Shown piece by piece: positions 28,540 through 39,489 of a stretch of 64,000 nucleotides of DNA (the first letter of the stretch is position 1; every line of letters starts with the position of its first letter). The notes beneath the pieces were generated by a model that worked only from the letters and a program-made list of their open reading frames with translations, was not told the DNA's origin and did no database searches. The DNA lies in NCBI RefSeq assembly GCF_021166475.1, contig NZ_JAJOYS010000001.1:186001-250000 (forward strand), given 5' to 3'. Origin of the DNA: Pelagibacterium xiamenense (GTDB lineage Bacteria; Pseudomonadota; Alphaproteobacteria; Rhizobiales; Devosiaceae). Made by a program: the position numbers and the translations under genes.

Positions 28540-29550
28540 ATGGCGATAACCGTCAATACCGCAGGCGAATTCAACGGCAAGCGCGTCGACGAGGCGCTTC
28601 TGGTCTCCGACACGGGAGCAGAGATCGCGCTTTTGAACTGGGGCGTCACCGTACGCGACTGGCGCGTCCCCGTCGCCGGCGGTCTGCGTTCGGTCGTACT
28701 GGGGTTCGAAACCTTCGACCCCTACCCCGAGCACTCCCCCCATTTCGGCTCGCTCGCCGGCCGCGTCGCCAACCGCATCGCGGGCGCGCAGTTCACCCTC
28801 GAGGGCCAGACCTATCACCTGCCTGAAAACCAGACCGGAAGCTGCCTCCATGGCGGCCCCGAGGGTCTCGGCCGCCAGGTCTGGGATATGGAGATCGATG
28901 AAGCCGCCAATGCGGTCAGGTTCACCCATTTCTCCCCGGACGGCGCCATGGGCTTTCCCGGCAACGTCAATTTCGAGGCGGTTTACACGCTCAAAGGCAA
29001 CGCGCTGAGCCTCGAGCTCTCCGCCATGCCCGACCGCCCGACGCCCATCAGCCTCGTCCAGCACCAGTATTTCAATCTCGGCACCACCGAGACGATCCTC
29101 GACCACACGGTCGAAACCCTCGCGAGCGCCTATTCCGAGGTCGACGAAAACCTCGTGCCCACCGGCGCGCTCCTGCCCGTCTACGGCACCCAGTACGACC
29201 TGCGCAAACCCCGGACGCTCCGCGACGATGCGGGCAATCCGTTGAACTACGACGTCAACCTCGTGCTGCCCACGGCCCGCAAGTTCGAGGACCCCCTCGC
29301 AATCGTCACCGCCCCCGATAAGGACCTCACGCTGAAACTCTTTTCCGACCGTCCGGGCGTGCAGTTCTATAACGCCGTCTGGACCGACTGCCCCGTCCCC
29401 GGCATTGGCGGGCGCTATTACGGCAAGCACTCGGGCCTCTGCCTCGAGGACCAGAAATTCCCCGGCGCGCTGGCGCACGCGCATTTCCCCTCGATCGTCG
29501 TGACGCCGGACACCCCCTACCGGCATTGGTGCCGGTTCGAAATCGGGTAG
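28540..29550 (+). CDS. galM: Aldose 1-epimerase
   Basis: Interconverts alpha and beta anomers of aldoses; here probably supplies the correct xylose anomer to XylA. It has 336 residues with the galactose-mutarotase signatures FGSLAGRVANRIAGAQF (near residue 70), the catalytic His in SLVQHQYFNLG (near 170) and a C-terminal Glu in HSGLCLEDQKFPGAL (near 305). Divergent from the LacI regulator and sharing its operator region. Confidence 0.94.
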   Translation: MAITVNTAGEFNGKRVDEALLVSDTGAEIALLNWGVTVRDWRVPVAGGLRSVVLGFETFDPYPEHSPHFGSLAGRVANRIAGAQFTLEGQTYHLPENQTGSCLHGGPEGLGRQVWDMEIDEAANAVRFTHFSPDGAMGFPGNVNFEAVYTLKGNALSLELSAMPDRPTPISLVQHQYFNLGTTETILDHTVETLASAYSEVDENLVPTGALLPVYGTQYDLRKPRTLRDDAGNPLNYDVNLVLPTARKFEDPLAIVTAPDKDLTLKLFSDRPGVQFYNAVWTDCPVPGIGGRYYGKHSGLCLEDQKFPGALAHAHFPSIVVTPDTPYRHWCRFEIG

Positions 29551-29558
29551 GGGACTGG

Positions 29559-30314
29559 ATGCAGGCCGCTGCGCTTGTGCATGATGCCAGTGCCCTCCTG
29601 CCGCCGCCGCTTGCGCGCGTAGGCCGGTTTAGCGCGCGCCTCGCCCTTACCGAGGCCGAGCGCGCCGCCGCCCACCGCGTGCGCCGCGCCGTCTTCGGGT
29701 TTTCCGACGCCGACCGCTTCGACGCCGACTGCGATCACCTTCTCGTTTGCGACCACACGACGGGGGTCATCGCGGGCACCGCGCGCCTTCTCCCCGCATC
29801 CGCCGCCCGCGCCGGGTTCTACGCCGAGGCCGAGTTCGACATTGCGCCGCTTTTGGCGCGTCATCCCCGTCTGCGCTTTTGCGAAGTCGGCCGCACCTGC
29901 ATCGCCCCCGCCCACCGCCACGGCGCCGCCATGCACGCGCTCTGGGCCGGCCTCGCCGCCTATGCGCGCGAAAACGCCATCGATGTCTATTTCGGCACCG
30001 CGAGCCTCCCCGGCGCCGACGCGAAACGCCACGCGGACGCCCTGGGTTATCTTGCAGGCGTCGCCGCGGCCCCGGACGAATGGACCGTCCGCGCCCGCCC
30101 CGAACGCGCCGTCCCCGTCGCCCCACTCACGCGCCCTGGGGCCGGCTTGCGCCGCCGCCTCCCCCCGCTCCTGCGCGGCTATCTCGCGCTCGGCGCGTAT
30201 GTGAGCCCCGAAGCCGCCATCGACCCCGCCTTCGGCACCACCGACGTCCTCGTCACGACCCGGCTCGCCAACGCCCCTGCGCCCTATCGCACACACTTTT
30301 CACATTCGTCTTAA
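29559..30314 (+). CDS. olsB: L-ornithine N(alpha)-acyltransferase OlsB
   Basis: GNAT-fold acyltransferase that transfers a 3-hydroxyacyl group from ACP to ornithine, first step of phosphorus-free ornithine lipids. It has 251 residues: ALTEAERAAAHRVRRAVF-like start region (LTEAERAAAHRVRRAVF), AGTARLLPA, CEVGRTCIAPAHRHGAAMHAL with the acyl-binding loop, and DVYFGTASLPGADAKRHADAL. The ATG at 29559 follows a GGGG run 9 bp after galM; an in-frame TTG at 29526 overlaps galM. Position next to mutS fits rhizobial olsB, and olsA, the second enzyme, is at 55.2 kb. Confidence 0.85.
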   Translation: MQAAALVHDASALLPPPLARVGRFSARLALTEAERAAAHRVRRAVFGFSDADRFDADCDHLLVCDHTTGVIAGTARLLPASAARAGFYAEAEFDIAPLLARHPRLRFCEVGRTCIAPAHRHGAAMHALWAGLAAYARENAIDVYFGTASLPGADAKRHADALGYLAGVAAAPDEWTVRARPERAVPVAPLTRPGAGLRRRLPPLLRGYLALGAYVSPEAAIDPAFGTTDVLVTTRLANAPAPYRTHFSHSS

Positions 30315-30413
30315 AAGCAGCGTGAAGGGCCGCCCCGGCTGTTGGAATCGGGCACGAACTGCAATACGTTCGCAAACTTTGAAACGTCCACCCGCAAGGA
30401 CCATCCAGTCCCG

Positions 30414-33128
30414 ATGCCACAGATCATGTCCAGGGACATCGATAGCGCGCAGACCGGCCCCGCTGCCTCGAGCGCCGTGACGCCCATGATGGCGCAGTAT
30501 TTCGAGATCAAGGGCGTCAACCCCGGCTATCTGCTCTTTTACCGCATGGGCGATTTTTACGAGCTCTTCTTCGAGGACGCCGAAATCGCCGCCCAGGCGC
30601 TTTCAATCACGCTCACAAAGCGCGGCAAGCATCTGGGCGAAGATATCCCCATGTGCGGGGTGCCCATCCACGCGGCCAACGATTATCTCAACAAGCTCAT
30701 CCGCTTAGGCCACAAGGTCGCGATCTGCGAACAGGTCGAGGACCCCGCCGAAGCCAAAAAGCGCGGTTCGAAATCCGTCGTCAAGCGCGACGTCGTGCGG
30801 CTCGTCACCCCCGGCACGTTGACCGAAGACGACCACCTCGTCGCCCGCGCCCACAACTTCCTCGCCACCCTCGCCATGCTGCGCCACGGCGACGCCGATT
30901 TCGCCCTCGCCTGGGCCGATATCTCAACCGGGGATCTTTTCGTCGCCGACATATCGCGCGAGGCGATTGCAGACGAACTGGGCCGCATCGACGCTGCCGA
31001 ACTGGCGATGACCCAATCGACCCTCGACGCCTTGCGCGAAGCCGGCATTCCGGCCCCGCTCATCGCCGATTGCACGCTCCTGCCGCCCGACCGGTTCGAT
31101 TCCGAGGCCGCGGCGAGCCTCCTGCGCGGCCATTTCACCGATGGCGCTCTCGACCCCACGGCCTTCTCGCGCGCCGCCCGCGCGGCTCTGGGCGCACTCG
31201 TGGGCTATGTCGCGGAAACCCAGAAGGGCCATTTCCCGGCGCTGCGCCCGCCGCAGATCCAGAACGCCGCCCGGCACATGCGGATCGATCTGGCGACCCG
31301 CAATTCGCTCGAATTGCTCACCACCAATCGCGGCGAGACCCGGGGCAGCCTGCGCCACGCCATCGACAAGACCGTGACCCCCGCCGGTGCCCGGCTTCTC
31401 TCCGCCCGCCTGGCGGCCCCGCTCATCGACCCAGAAGCCGTCAACGCGCGGCTCGATATGGTCACGGCGCTCATCGACAATTCCGTCACCACCACCGATA
31501 TTCGTGCCCAATTGCGCTCGGCCCCCGATATCGCCCGCGCCTTGAACCGCCTCGCGCTCGAACGCGGCGGCCCGCGCGACCTTGCCGCCATCGGCAACGG
31601 CGTCGCCCGCGCGCTGGAGCTTGGCGGGCTCCTCGGGGGGCTCGATCCGCTCCCCCAGGGGCTCCTCGATATCGCGGTGGCGCTCGGCAAGGCCCCTGCG
31701 GGTCTCGCCGCCGAGCTCGGATCGGCCCTCGCCGAAGACCTCCCGCTCTTGGCCCGTGACGGCGGCTTTGTTGCCGAGGGCTACGACCCCGAACTCGACA
31801 CCCAGCGCCAGCTGGGCCGCGAATCCCGCACCGTCGTCGCCAGGCTCCAGGCCGAGCTTTGCGAAGCAACCGGCGTCAAGGCGCTCAAGATCAAGCACAA
31901 CAACGTTCTGGGCTTCTTCGTCGAGGTGCCCTCAAACCACGGGCAAAAACTCCTCGACGCGCACCGCGAGACCTTCATCCACCGCCAGACCCTCGCCAAC
32001 GCCATGCGGTTCACAACGGGCGAACTGGCCGAACTCGAAGGCAAGATCGCCCGCGCGCAGGATACCGCGCTTGAGATCGAGCTTTCGATTTTCGCGCGCC
32101 TGCGCGAGGCTGTGCTCGCGGCCACCCAAGAGCTCCAGGCCGCCGCCGACGCCATGGCCGCGCTCGACGTCGCCGCGTCGCTGGCGACCCTCGCCGCCGA
32201 ACGCGGCTATTGCCGCCCGGTGATCGACGGTTCGCTCGCCTTCGAGATCGGAGGCGGACGTCACCCCGTCGTCGAAGCGACCCTCGAACGCGAGGGCCAG
32301 AGTTTCGTCGCCAACGATTGCGACCTCTCGGCTCCTGAGGACGCCGATGCCGGCCAGCTCTGGCTCATCACCGGCCCCAATATGGGCGGCAAGTCGACCT
32401 TCCTGCGCCAGAACGCGCTCATTGCCATCCTCGCGCAGATGGGCTCTTACGTCCCTGCGCGCTCGGCCCATATCGGCGCCATCGACAGGGTCTTCTCCCG
32501 CGTCGGCGCGTCCGACGACATCGCCCAGGGCCATTCGACCTTCATGGTCGAAATGGTCGAAACCGCCGCCATCCTCGACCGCGCCACCAGGCGCTCGCTT
32601 GTGATTCTGGACGAAATCGGGCGCGGCACCGCGACCTTCGACGGGCTCTCGATCGCATGGGCCTGCGTCGAGGCGCTGCACGAAACGACCCGCTGCCGCG
32701 GCCTGTTTGCGACCCATTACCACGAATTGACCGCGCTCAAGGAAACGCTGTCGCGCGTCTCCAACCACACCATGACCGTGCGCGAATACAAGGGCGACGT
32801 CGTCTTCCTCCATGAAGTGCAAAAAGGCGCCGCCGACCGCTCCTATGGCATCCAGGTCGCCCGCCTCGCCGGGCTTCCCGCCCCCGTCGTCGAGCGCGCC
32901 CGCGCCATTCTGGAGCTTCTGGAGAAGCGTGGGCAGTCCGATCCCGGCTCCGTCCTTGAAGATCTGCCGCTTTTTGCCCATATGCCGGGACCCGGGCCAG
33001 CGCAACCCGATGATAACCCGATCCACGCTATGATTGAGTCTGTCGTCCCCGACGACATGACCCCGCGCGAAGCGCTCGAATGGATCTATTCGCTGAAAAA
33101 GGCACATAATGCTGACCGCACAGGCTGA
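30414..33128 (+). CDS. mutS: DNA mismatch repair protein MutS
   Basis: Recognises mismatches and small loops in DNA and starts repair with MutL. About 904 residues. N-terminal mismatch-binding domain with YFEIKG and the Phe-x-Glu wedge in [14 protein letters not shown]; connector, lever and clamp follow; the C-terminal ATPase has Walker [16 protein letters not shown], Walker [17 protein letters not shown] and the signature THYHELTAL. The start is uncertain: ATG 30414, ATG 30426 or TTG 30342 are possible and none has a well-placed ribosome binding site. It overlaps glnD by 20 bases. Confidence 0.96.
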   Translation: MPQIMSRDIDSAQTGPAASSAVTPMMAQYFEIKGVNPGYLLFYRMGDFYELFFEDAEIAAQALSITLTKRGKHLGEDIPMCGVPIHAANDYLNKLIRLGHKVAICEQVEDPAEAKKRGSKSVVKRDVVRLVTPGTLTEDDHLVARAHNFLATLAMLRHGDADFALAWADISTGDLFVADISREAIADELGRIDAAELAMTQSTLDALREAGIPAPLIADCTLLPPDRFDSEAAASLLRGHFTDGALDPTAFSRAARAALGALVGYVAETQKGHFPALRPPQIQNAARHMRIDLATRNSLELLTTNRGETRGSLRHAIDKTVTPAGARLLSARLAAPLIDPEAVNARLDMVTALIDNSVTTTDIRAQLRSAPDIARALNRLALERGGPRDLAAIGNGVARALELGGLLGGLDPLPQGLLDIAVALGKAPAGLAAELGSALAEDLPLLARDGGFVAEGYDPELDTQRQLGRESRTVVARLQAELCEATGVKALKIKHNNVLGFFVEVPSNHGQKLLDAHRETFIHRQTLANAMRFTTGELAELEGKIARAQDTALEIELSIFARLREAVLAATQELQAAADAMAALDVAASLATLAAERGYCRPVIDGSLAFEIGGGRHPVVEATLEREGQSFVANDCDLSAPEDADAGQLWLITGPNMGGKSTFLRQNALIAILAQMGSYVPARSAHIGAIDRVFSRVGASDDIAQGHSTFMVEMVETAAILDRATRRSLVILDEIGRGTATFDGLSIAWACVEALHETTRCRGLFATHYHELTALKETLSRVSNHTMTVREYKGDVVFLHEVQKGAADRSYGIQVARLAGLPAPVVERARAILELLEKRGQSDPGSVLEDLPLFAHMPGPGPAQPDDNPIHAMIESVVPDDMTPREALEWIYSLKKAHNADRTG

Positions 33129-35913
33129 ACCGCAGACCCAGGTAAAGCGTCCCCCGGCGCGCGGTGGCCTCGACGCCGAAGCCCTCGTGCGCGCCGCGCG
33201 CGAGGCGACCGCCGATGTCGCGCCCGACAGCCCCGCCGCCCGCGCGATCCTGCTCGATACGGTCAGGTCCGCGCTCAAATCCGCCCGCGCCGCCGCCGAA
33301 ACCGAACTTCTCGCCACCCACAAGGGCACGCGCTGCGCCCAGGCCATCGCCCACGCACAGGACGAGGTCATCCGCGCCGTCCACATCTGGGCCACCCGTT
33401 ACGTCTACCCGCGCGAAAACCCCTCCGAGGCCGAGGCCCTCGCCATCGCCGCGGTGGGCGGGTACGGCCGCGGCACGCTCGCGCCCGGCTCGGACATCGA
33501 TCTCCTCTTCATCCTGCCTTATAAGCAGACCCCCTGGGGCGAGAGCGTCACCGAATTCGTCCTCTATATGCTCTGGGACCTGGGGCAGAAGGTCGGCCAC
33601 GCGGTCCGCTCGGTCGACGATTCCATCCGGATGGCCAAATCCGACATGACCATCCGCACCGCGACGCTCGAAAGCCGGTTCTTGACCGGCGACAAGCGCC
33701 TCTTTAGCCAGATGCGCGACCGGTTCGAGACCGAGATCGTCGAAAAGACCGGCCCCGAATTCATCGCCGCGAAAATGGCCGAGCGCGACGCGCGCCACGA
33801 GGCCCAGGGCAACACCCGCTACGTCGTCGAGCCCAACATCAAGGACGGCAAGGGCGGGCTGCGCGACCTCAATACGCTCTACTGGATCGGCAAATATTTC
33901 TACCGCGTGCGCACCTCGCACGAGTTGATCGACAAGGGCGTCTTCTCCCGCGCCGAATTCCGCTCCTTCCAGCGCGCCGAGGATTTCCTCTGGGCCGTCC
34001 GCTGCAACCTTCACTTCCTTTTGAGGCGCGCCGACGACCGGTTGACCTTCGAAGTCCAGCAGGAAATGGCCGAGCGGCTGGGCTATGCCGACCGCGCCGG
34101 CATGCTCGGCGTCGAGCGCTTCATGAAGCGCTATTTCCTCGTCGCCAAGGATGTGGGCGATCTCACCCGTATCTTCTGCACGTCGCTCGAATTCGCCCAC
34201 GCCAAAAAGGTCGACGCCTTCGGCCGCGTCTTCAAATCCTTCCGCAAGACCCGCCGCGCCATCCGCGGTGAGCCCGATTTCGTTCTCGAGCACGGCCGCA
34301 TCACCATTGCCGCGCCCGACGTCTTCGAAAAAGACCCGGTCAACATCATCAAGATCTTCTGGGTTGCCGGCCGCGAAGGCGTGATGTTCCATCCCGACGC
34401 GCTCAAGCAGCTCACACGCTCCATGCGCCTGATCGACAAGAGCCTGCGCGCCGACGCCCGCGCCAACGCCTATTTCAAGGACATCCTCACCGCGCCCAAA
34501 TCGGTCGAGCGTATCCTGCGGCGGATGAACGAATCCGGCGTTTTGGGCAAGTTCGTCCCCGAATTCGGCAAGATCGTCGCCCTGATGCAGTTCAATATGT
34601 ATCACCACTATACGGTGGACGAGCATCTGATCCGCGCCGTCGGCGTCATGGCCGAAATCGAGAACGGCGGGCTCAAGGACGAACTGCCTTTGACCCACGA
34701 GCTCCTGCCGCATCTCTCCGATGTGCGCCTCCTCTACGTGACGCTCTTTCTCCACGACATCGCCAAGGGCCGTCCCGAGGACCATTCGGTGGCCGGCGAG
34801 GCCATTGCCCGCAAATTCTGCCCGCGCCTGGGTTTCTCCCCCGCGGAAACCGAAACCGTCGCCTGGCTCGTCCGCCATCACTTGCTCATGAGCGAGATCG
34901 CGCAATCGCGCGATATCCAGGACCCCGAGACCGCCCGCAATTTCGCCGAGGTGGTCCAGTCCCCGCAGCGGCTTGCATTGCTGATGATCCTCACCGCCTG
35001 CGACATCCGCGCCGTCGGCCCCGGCGTCTGGACGGGCTGGAAAGGCTCGCTCCTGCGCGCGCTTTATTACGCGACCGAACCGCTCCTTTCGGGCGGCCAT
35101 TCCCAGGTGTCCCAGCGCCAGCGCATTTCCGAGGCTCAGGACGAACTGGCCGCCGCCCTGCCCGATTGGCCCAAATCGAAACTCAAGGCCTATACCGCGC
35201 GCCATTTCCCCAATTACTGGCTCCGCGCCGAGCCCGAACTGCAGGTCGCCCACGCCAAAATGCTCGACCGCGCCGGCGAGAACAAGGGCGCCTTTGCGGC
35301 AACCACCGCGATCAAGGAATTCGAGGGCATCACCGAGGTCAGCTTCTATACCCCCGACCACCCCCGGCTTTTGTCGCTTATCGCCGGCGCCTGCACCATG
35401 GCCGACGCCTCGATCATCGGCGCGCAGATCTTCAACACCCGCGACGGCCATGCGCTCGACACCTTCCGCCTGCGCCGCACCTTCAAGACCGACGAGGACG
35501 AAAAGGTCCGCGCCGCCCGCATCACCGAAACCGTCAAGGCGCTGCTTGAGGGCCGCAAATACCTCCCCGACGATCTGGGCCACGATTCGCGCTACAACCG
35601 CCGCCTGCAGCCCTTTTCGGTCCCCACGGAAATCTTCATTTCCAACAAGCTTTCCGACAAGTTCACGGTCATCGAAATCTCCGGCCTCGACCGCACCGGG
35701 CTGTTGTTCCATCTGACCCGCGCGATCTCGGACCTCAACCTCACCATCGGCTCGGCCCATATCGGCACCTATGGCGAAAAGGCCGTCGACGTCTTCTACG
35801 TCACCGATCTGACCGGCGGCAAAATCGAATCCAAAGCCCGCCAGAAGCGCATTCGCGACGCGCTCGAAGCCGTGTTCGAGCCCGAAAGGCAAACGAAGAA
35901 GGGCGCGGCGTGA
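33109..35913 (+). CDS. glnD: [Protein-PII] uridylyltransferase / uridylyl-removing enzyme
   Basis: Bifunctional nitrogen sensor: uridylylates PII proteins when glutamine is low and removes UMP when it is high. It has 934 residues. The nucleotidyltransferase domain shows [18 protein letters not shown] (near 120), the HD domain [15 protein letters not shown] (near 545), and two C-terminal ACT domains follow ([20 protein letters not shown] and [20 protein letters not shown]). It starts inside the end of mutS, so the two are translationally coupled. Confidence 0.97.
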   Translation: MLTAQAEPQTQVKRPPARGGLDAEALVRAAREATADVAPDSPAARAILLDTVRSALKSARAAAETELLATHKGTRCAQAIAHAQDEVIRAVHIWATRYVYPRENPSEAEALAIAAVGGYGRGTLAPGSDIDLLFILPYKQTPWGESVTEFVLYMLWDLGQKVGHAVRSVDDSIRMAKSDMTIRTATLESRFLTGDKRLFSQMRDRFETEIVEKTGPEFIAAKMAERDARHEAQGNTRYVVEPNIKDGKGGLRDLNTLYWIGKYFYRVRTSHELIDKGVFSRAEFRSFQRAEDFLWAVRCNLHFLLRRADDRLTFEVQQEMAERLGYADRAGMLGVERFMKRYFLVAKDVGDLTRIFCTSLEFAHAKKVDAFGRVFKSFRKTRRAIRGEPDFVLEHGRITIAAPDVFEKDPVNIIKIFWVAGREGVMFHPDALKQLTRSMRLIDKSLRADARANAYFKDILTAPKSVERILRRMNESGVLGKFVPEFGKIVALMQFNMYHHYTVDEHLIRAVGVMAEIENGGLKDELPLTHELLPHLSDVRLLYVTLFLHDIAKGRPEDHSVAGEAIARKFCPRLGFSPAETETVAWLVRHHLLMSEIAQSRDIQDPETARNFAEVVQSPQRLALLMILTACDIRAVGPGVWTGWKGSLLRALYYATEPLLSGGHSQVSQRQRISEAQDELAAALPDWPKSKLKAYTARHFPNYWLRAEPELQVAHAKMLDRAGENKGAFAATTAIKEFEGITEVSFYTPDHPRLLSLIAGACTMADASIIGAQIFNTRDGHALDTFRLRRTFKTDEDEKVRAARITETVKALLEGRKYLPDDLGHDSRYNRRLQPFSVPTEIFISNKLSDKFTVIEISGLDRTGLLFHLTRAISDLNLTIGSAHIGTYGEKAVDVFYVTDLTGGKIESKARQKRIRDALEAVFEPERQTKKGAA

Positions 35914-35950
35914 TGGAACCGGCAACAATCGCCACCCCGGACCCCCGCCC

Positions 35951-37513
35951 TTGAGCCTCTACCGCAATTTCTTCTCCGTCTCCGCGCTGACGCTTGTAAG
36001 CCGCGTCTTCGGCTTCGTCCGCGACATGCTTATGGCCGGCGTGCTGGGCACCGGCCCCGCCGCCGACGCGTTCTTCGCCGCCTTCCGCTTCCCCAACCTC
36101 TTCCGCCGGCTCTTTGCCGAAGGCGTCTTCAACACCGCCTTCGTGCCGATCTTTTCCGGCGCGCTCGAGCAGCAGGGCAAGGAGGCCGCGCGCGAGATCG
36201 CGACCCGCATCGTCTCCTGGCTCATCGTCTTCCTCGTTATCGTCACGATCCTCGCCGAAATCTTCATGGAGGCGATCCTCGTCCCCTTCGTGCCGGGCTT
36301 TCTCGACGACCCCGAAAAGTTCGAATTGACCGTCCTCTTGACGCGGATCTGCTTCCCCTATCTCGCCTGCATGAGCCTGATGGCCGCCTATGGCGGCATC
36401 CTGAACGGGCTGGGGCGCTTCCTCGCCGCCGCCTTCGCGCCGGTGCTTTTGAACATCGCGACGATTATCGTGCTTGTCGGCCTCGTCCTCTACCAGGCCA
36501 ACGATCCGGCCTTCGACGCCATCTGGGTCACCATCGGCGTCATGGCCGGCGGCGTGGTGCAACTGGCGCTCGTCGTCTGGGCGCTGGCCAAAACCGGCTT
36601 CATGCCGCGCTTCACCTGGCCGGTCGTCGACAAATCCGTCCAGCGCTTCTGGTTCCTCGCCATCCCCGCCATGCTCGCGGGCGGCATCACCCAGATCAAC
36701 ATCTTCGTGGGCACCATCATCGCCTCCCAGGCCGACAGCGCCATTTCCTACCTCTATTACGCCGACCGGCTCTACCAGCTTCCGCTCGGCATCATCGGCA
36801 TCGCCATTTCCGTCGTCCTCCTCCCCGAGCTTTCGAGACACCTTAAAGGCGGGCGCCTCGCCGAGGCCGAAACCAGCCAGAACACCGCGCTCTTGATCTC
36901 GATGCTCCTGAGCCTCCCCGCCGCAACCGCGCTCGCCGCGCTCGCGACCCCCATCATCTCGGTGCTCTTCGAGCGCGGCGCTTTCGACGCGGCGGCGACC
37001 CGTGCCACCGCCGACGCGCTCGTTGCCTTCGCGCTCGGACTTCCTGCCTTCGTCCTCATAAAAGTCTTCCAGCCGGGCTTTTTCGCCCGCGAGGATACGG
37101 TCACCCCGACCGTCATCGCGGGGGTTTCGGTCGTCGTCAACATCGCCATTTCGCTCGCGCTTTTCCCCGCGTTCCAGCATGTCGGCATCGCCATCGCGAC
37201 CACCGTTTCCGCCTGGGTCAACACGATCGCCCTCGCCTTCCTCCTCGCCCGGCGCGGGCACTTCCGCCTGCCCGCGAGCCAGATCCGGCGCCACGCCATG
37301 ATCCTCGGCGTCGCCCTCGCGATGGCGCTCGTTCTCTGGCTGCTCGCCATCCCGCTCGCCCCCTGGCTCGCGGCCAATGCCGGCACGCTGCAAAAAATCG
37401 TCGCGCTGGGCGTCCTCATCGCGGTGGGGCTCGCGGTTTATTTCGCCCTCGTGCATTTGACGGGCATCCAGAAGCTCGGCACGCTGCTCGCGCGCTTGCG
37501 GCGGACGGGCTAA
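35951..37513 (+). CDS. murJ: Lipid II flippase MurJ
   Basis: Inner-membrane MOP-superfamily flippase that moves lipid II to the periplasm for peptidoglycan synthesis. It has 520 residues and about 14 hydrophobic segments. Family landmarks: SRVFGFVRDMLMAGVLGTGPAADAFFAAFR (two blocks: SRVFGFVRDMLMA, GPAADAFFAAFRFPNLFRR), LFAEGVFNTAFVPIF and YYADRLYQLPLGIIGIA. The start is a TTG at 35951 (reads SLYRNFFSVSALT), 37 bp after glnD. Third gene of mutS-glnD-murJ. Confidence 0.96.
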   Translation: MSLYRNFFSVSALTLVSRVFGFVRDMLMAGVLGTGPAADAFFAAFRFPNLFRRLFAEGVFNTAFVPIFSGALEQQGKEAAREIATRIVSWLIVFLVIVTILAEIFMEAILVPFVPGFLDDPEKFELTVLLTRICFPYLACMSLMAAYGGILNGLGRFLAAAFAPVLLNIATIIVLVGLVLYQANDPAFDAIWVTIGVMAGGVVQLALVVWALAKTGFMPRFTWPVVDKSVQRFWFLAIPAMLAGGITQINIFVGTIIASQADSAISYLYYADRLYQLPLGIIGIAISVVLLPELSRHLKGGRLAEAETSQNTALLISMLLSLPAATALAALATPIISVLFERGAFDAAATRATADALVAFALGLPAFVLIKVFQPGFFAREDTVTPTVIAGVSVVVNIAISLALFPAFQHVGIAIATTVSAWVNTIALAFLLARRGHFRLPASQIRRHAMILGVALAMALVLWLLAIPLAPWLAANAGTLQKIVALGVLIAVGLAVYFALVHLTGIQKLGTLLARLRRTG

Positions 37514-37531
37514 GCGGCTAAACCGCAGGGG

Positions 37532-37576
37532 GCGTTCTCAGCAAAAGTGGGCACCGCTTTTGCGGCTCGAGAACGC
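37532..37576. repeat. Rhizobial-type intergenic palindrome (copy 2)
   Basis: GCGTTCTC ... GAGAACGC outer arms around GCAAAAGTGGGCACCGCTTT. Same core as copy 1 at 22192. It lies between murJ and trpS and can fold into a long hairpin. Confidence 0.6.
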
Positions 37577-37621
37577 ACCAAACAAGCAGCCCCAGCCTTT
37601 CTTCGACTTCCCGAGACATCC

Positions 37622-38656
37622 ATGCCATTCACCAACCGCATCTTTTCCGGCATCAAGCCTTCGGGCGATCTGCACCTGGGCAATTACCTCGGCGCCATCA
37701 AGCGCTTCGTGCCCCTTCAGGACGATTTCGAGTGCATCTATTGCGTCGTTGATATGCACGCGATCACCGTCTGGCAGGACCCGGCGGATTTGCGGCGCTG
37801 GACCTACGAGATCGCCGCGGCCTATCTCGCCGCCGGGCTCGATCCGAAAAAATCGATCATCTTCAACCAGTCCCAGGTCGCCGAGCACGCCGAACTGGCC
37901 TGGGTCTTCAACTGTGTCGCGCGCATGGGCTGGATGGCGCGCATGACCCAGTTCAAGGACAAGGCAGGCAAGAACTCGGAAAACGTCTCGCTGGGGCTCT
38001 TCGCCTATCCCTCGCTCATGGCCGCCGACATTCTCCTCTATAAGGCCACCCACGTGCCCGTAGGCGAGGATCAAAAGCAGCACCTGGAGCTGACGCGAGA
38101 CATCGCCGCCAAGTTCAACAACGATTTCGGCCCCGCGATTGCAGCCAAAGGCTATGAGGAAGAATACTTCCCCCAGACCGAACCGGTCATCGCCGGCCCG
38201 GCCACCCGCGTCATGAGCCTGCGCGACGGCACCAGGAAGATGAGCAAGTCCGACGCCGCCTCGGACATGGCCACCATCTATCTGATGGACGACGCCGACG
38301 CGATCGCCAAAAAGATCAAGAAGGCCAAGACCGACCCCGAACCGCTCCCGTCCGAGGCTCAGGGCCTCGATGCCCGCCCCGAAGCCGCCAACCTCGTCTC
38401 CATCTTCGCCGCCCTCGCCGACAAGAGCGTCGACGACGTGCTCGCCGAATATGGCGGCCAGGGCTTCGGCGCCTTCAAGCCTGCTCTGGCCGAACTCGCC
38501 GTCTCGGTCCTCGCCCCCCAGGCCACCGAAATGCGCCGGCTGGTCGCCGACCCCGGCGAAATCGACACCATCCTCCGCGACGGCGCCGACCGCGCCCGCG
38601 CACTGGCGGAAACAACCATGGCCGAAGTCCGCGACATCGTCGGCTTCGTCCGGTAG
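37622..38656 (+). CDS. trpS: Tryptophanyl-tRNA synthetase
   Basis: Class I aminoacyl-tRNA synthetase charging tRNA-Trp. It has 344 residues. The HIGH-equivalent is [12 protein letters not shown] (near 15) after IFSGIKPS, and KMSKS is intact in [10 protein letters not shown] (near 210). The ATG at 37622 (reads [13 protein letters not shown]) is the conserved start; an upstream in-frame extension runs through the palindromic repeat. Last core gene before the accessory block. Confidence 0.97.
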   Translation: MPFTNRIFSGIKPSGDLHLGNYLGAIKRFVPLQDDFECIYCVVDMHAITVWQDPADLRRWTYEIAAAYLAAGLDPKKSIIFNQSQVAEHAELAWVFNCVARMGWMARMTQFKDKAGKNSENVSLGLFAYPSLMAADILLYKATHVPVGEDQKQHLELTRDIAAKFNNDFGPAIAAKGYEEEYFPQTEPVIAGPATRVMSLRDGTRKMSKSDAASDMATIYLMDDADAIAKKIKKAKTDPEPLPSEAQGLDARPEAANLVSIFAALADKSVDDVLAEYGGQGFGAFKPALAELAVSVLAPQATEMRRLVADPGEIDTILRDGADRARALAETTMAEVRDIVGFVR

Positions 38657-39056
38657 GGACAAGAAGCGCCAAGCGGCACCACCTCTCAAGCATGCCAACC
38701 CGGGCTTGCCCAGGGTAATCCGAAAAGGTCGACCCGGCGCCCTCCGGTAAGGCGAAGGCCATCCCCACGCCGTCCCGGCTCTGCTCTTGCGCCTTTGATC
38801 CATGTCCTCCAGAGGCGACTTGGAGTCGTGCACATTGCGGGCTGTCGTTGCTCGCGGATTCGTACTACTTGCAAAATGCAATCAGTTTTGCTACCGAACC
38901 AATTGCAACATACAATTGGTTGATGTGATGCGATGAGCCCGCGTTGGCCTTCCGAGCGCGAATAAAGGCTCGTCCGTCTCGGACCCTTGGCAGTTTGCGC
39001 AAGCGACATCCGCCGCCAAATCGTCACGCAGAGTCCCATAAAAAGGAGATCACACA
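38657..39056. other. 400-bp gene-free region at the left edge of the accessory block
   Basis: No credible gene is seen on either strand; a 123-codon open frame on the minus strand has no family resemblance and no ribosome binding site. The right half is clearly less GC-rich and holds two adjacent palindromes (38869-38881 and 38897-38921) that look like operators for the gene at 39057. Confidence 0.6.
38869..38921. promoter_or_regulatory. Tandem palindromic operators upstream of the YCII-like gene
   Basis: First palindrome: TTGCA-AAA-TGCAA (38869-38881). Second: AACCAATTG, 7 bp, CAATTGGTT (38897-38921). The sequences TTGCAAAATGCAAT and TTGCAACATACAAT inside them are clearly related and 36 bp apart. 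They end about 135 bp before the gene at 39057. No regulator is encoded next to it. Confidence 0.5.
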
Positions 39057-39380
39057 ATGCCGAAATTCGTTACGATCGGGTATGGCGATCAGACCGGATA
39101 CGACCGCACGTCCCAGGCCATAACCGACGCCGCTCACCAACAGGACGCTAAGCTGCGCTCGGAAGGGGCCCTGATAGGGATTGCCGGCAAGCCGGTACAG
39201 GTGCGCAATTCGGACGCGTTGGGTGTCGAAACGACCGATGGGTCCTTCATGTCATCAGATCTGCCGATCGCGGGGTTCACCATCATAGACGCTGCTGACC
39301 TGGCCGAAGCGATCGAAAAAGTCTCGACCGTCCCCTGTGCTGTCGCGCACGGCGTCGTTGAAATATGGCCATTGGAGTAG
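39057..39380 (+). CDS. YCII-related (DGPF-like) small protein
   Basis: A 107-residue protein starting MPKFVTIGYGDQTGYDRT. The fold pattern (first strand ending at GYGD, a long charged helix, AGKPVQVRNS, then IAGFTIIDAADLAEAIE and a final VEIWPLE strand) matches the YCII/DGPF domain, a ferredoxin-like fold often fused or linked to ECF sigma factors. Enzymatic role unknown. A strong AAGGAGA ribosome binding site precedes the ATG, and tandem palindromes lie upstream. Base usage is less GC-rich than trpS. Confidence 0.75.
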   Translation: MPKFVTIGYGDQTGYDRTSQAITDAAHQQDAKLRSEGALIGIAGKPVQVRNSDALGVETTDGSFMSSDLPIAGFTIIDAADLAEAIEKVSTVPCAVAHGVVEIWPLE

Positions 39381-39489
39381 TCCACGCGCGCAATAGGTCA
39401 ATCGGCGGAGCGGTAGGGGCCGCTCCGGCGCCCTGTTCGCCCTCTCATCGTCTCCGGGCAGTTTTCGGCCCGGCGGTGTTGCCGGCCGC

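Noticed and set aside
27370-29526. A 718-residue protein joining the LacI regulator to upstream sequence
   Set aside because: The upstream part is antisense to galM; the regulator has its own GTG start and GGAGG at 28407.
33028-35928. 966-codon open frame opposite glnD
   Set aside because: Antisense shadow of glnD with no family resemblance (Asp/Gly/Leu-rich mirror pattern).
38050-38056. CACGTG in trpS as a parS site
   Set aside because: Flanks (CACC...CCCG) do not match parS and the site is inside a gene; the hits near 24728 and 50751 fail likewise.
38686-39057. 123-codon minus-strand frame upstream of the YCII-like gene
   Set aside because: No ribosome binding site, Arg/Gly/Trp-rich composition without family resemblance, and it overlaps operator-like palindromes.
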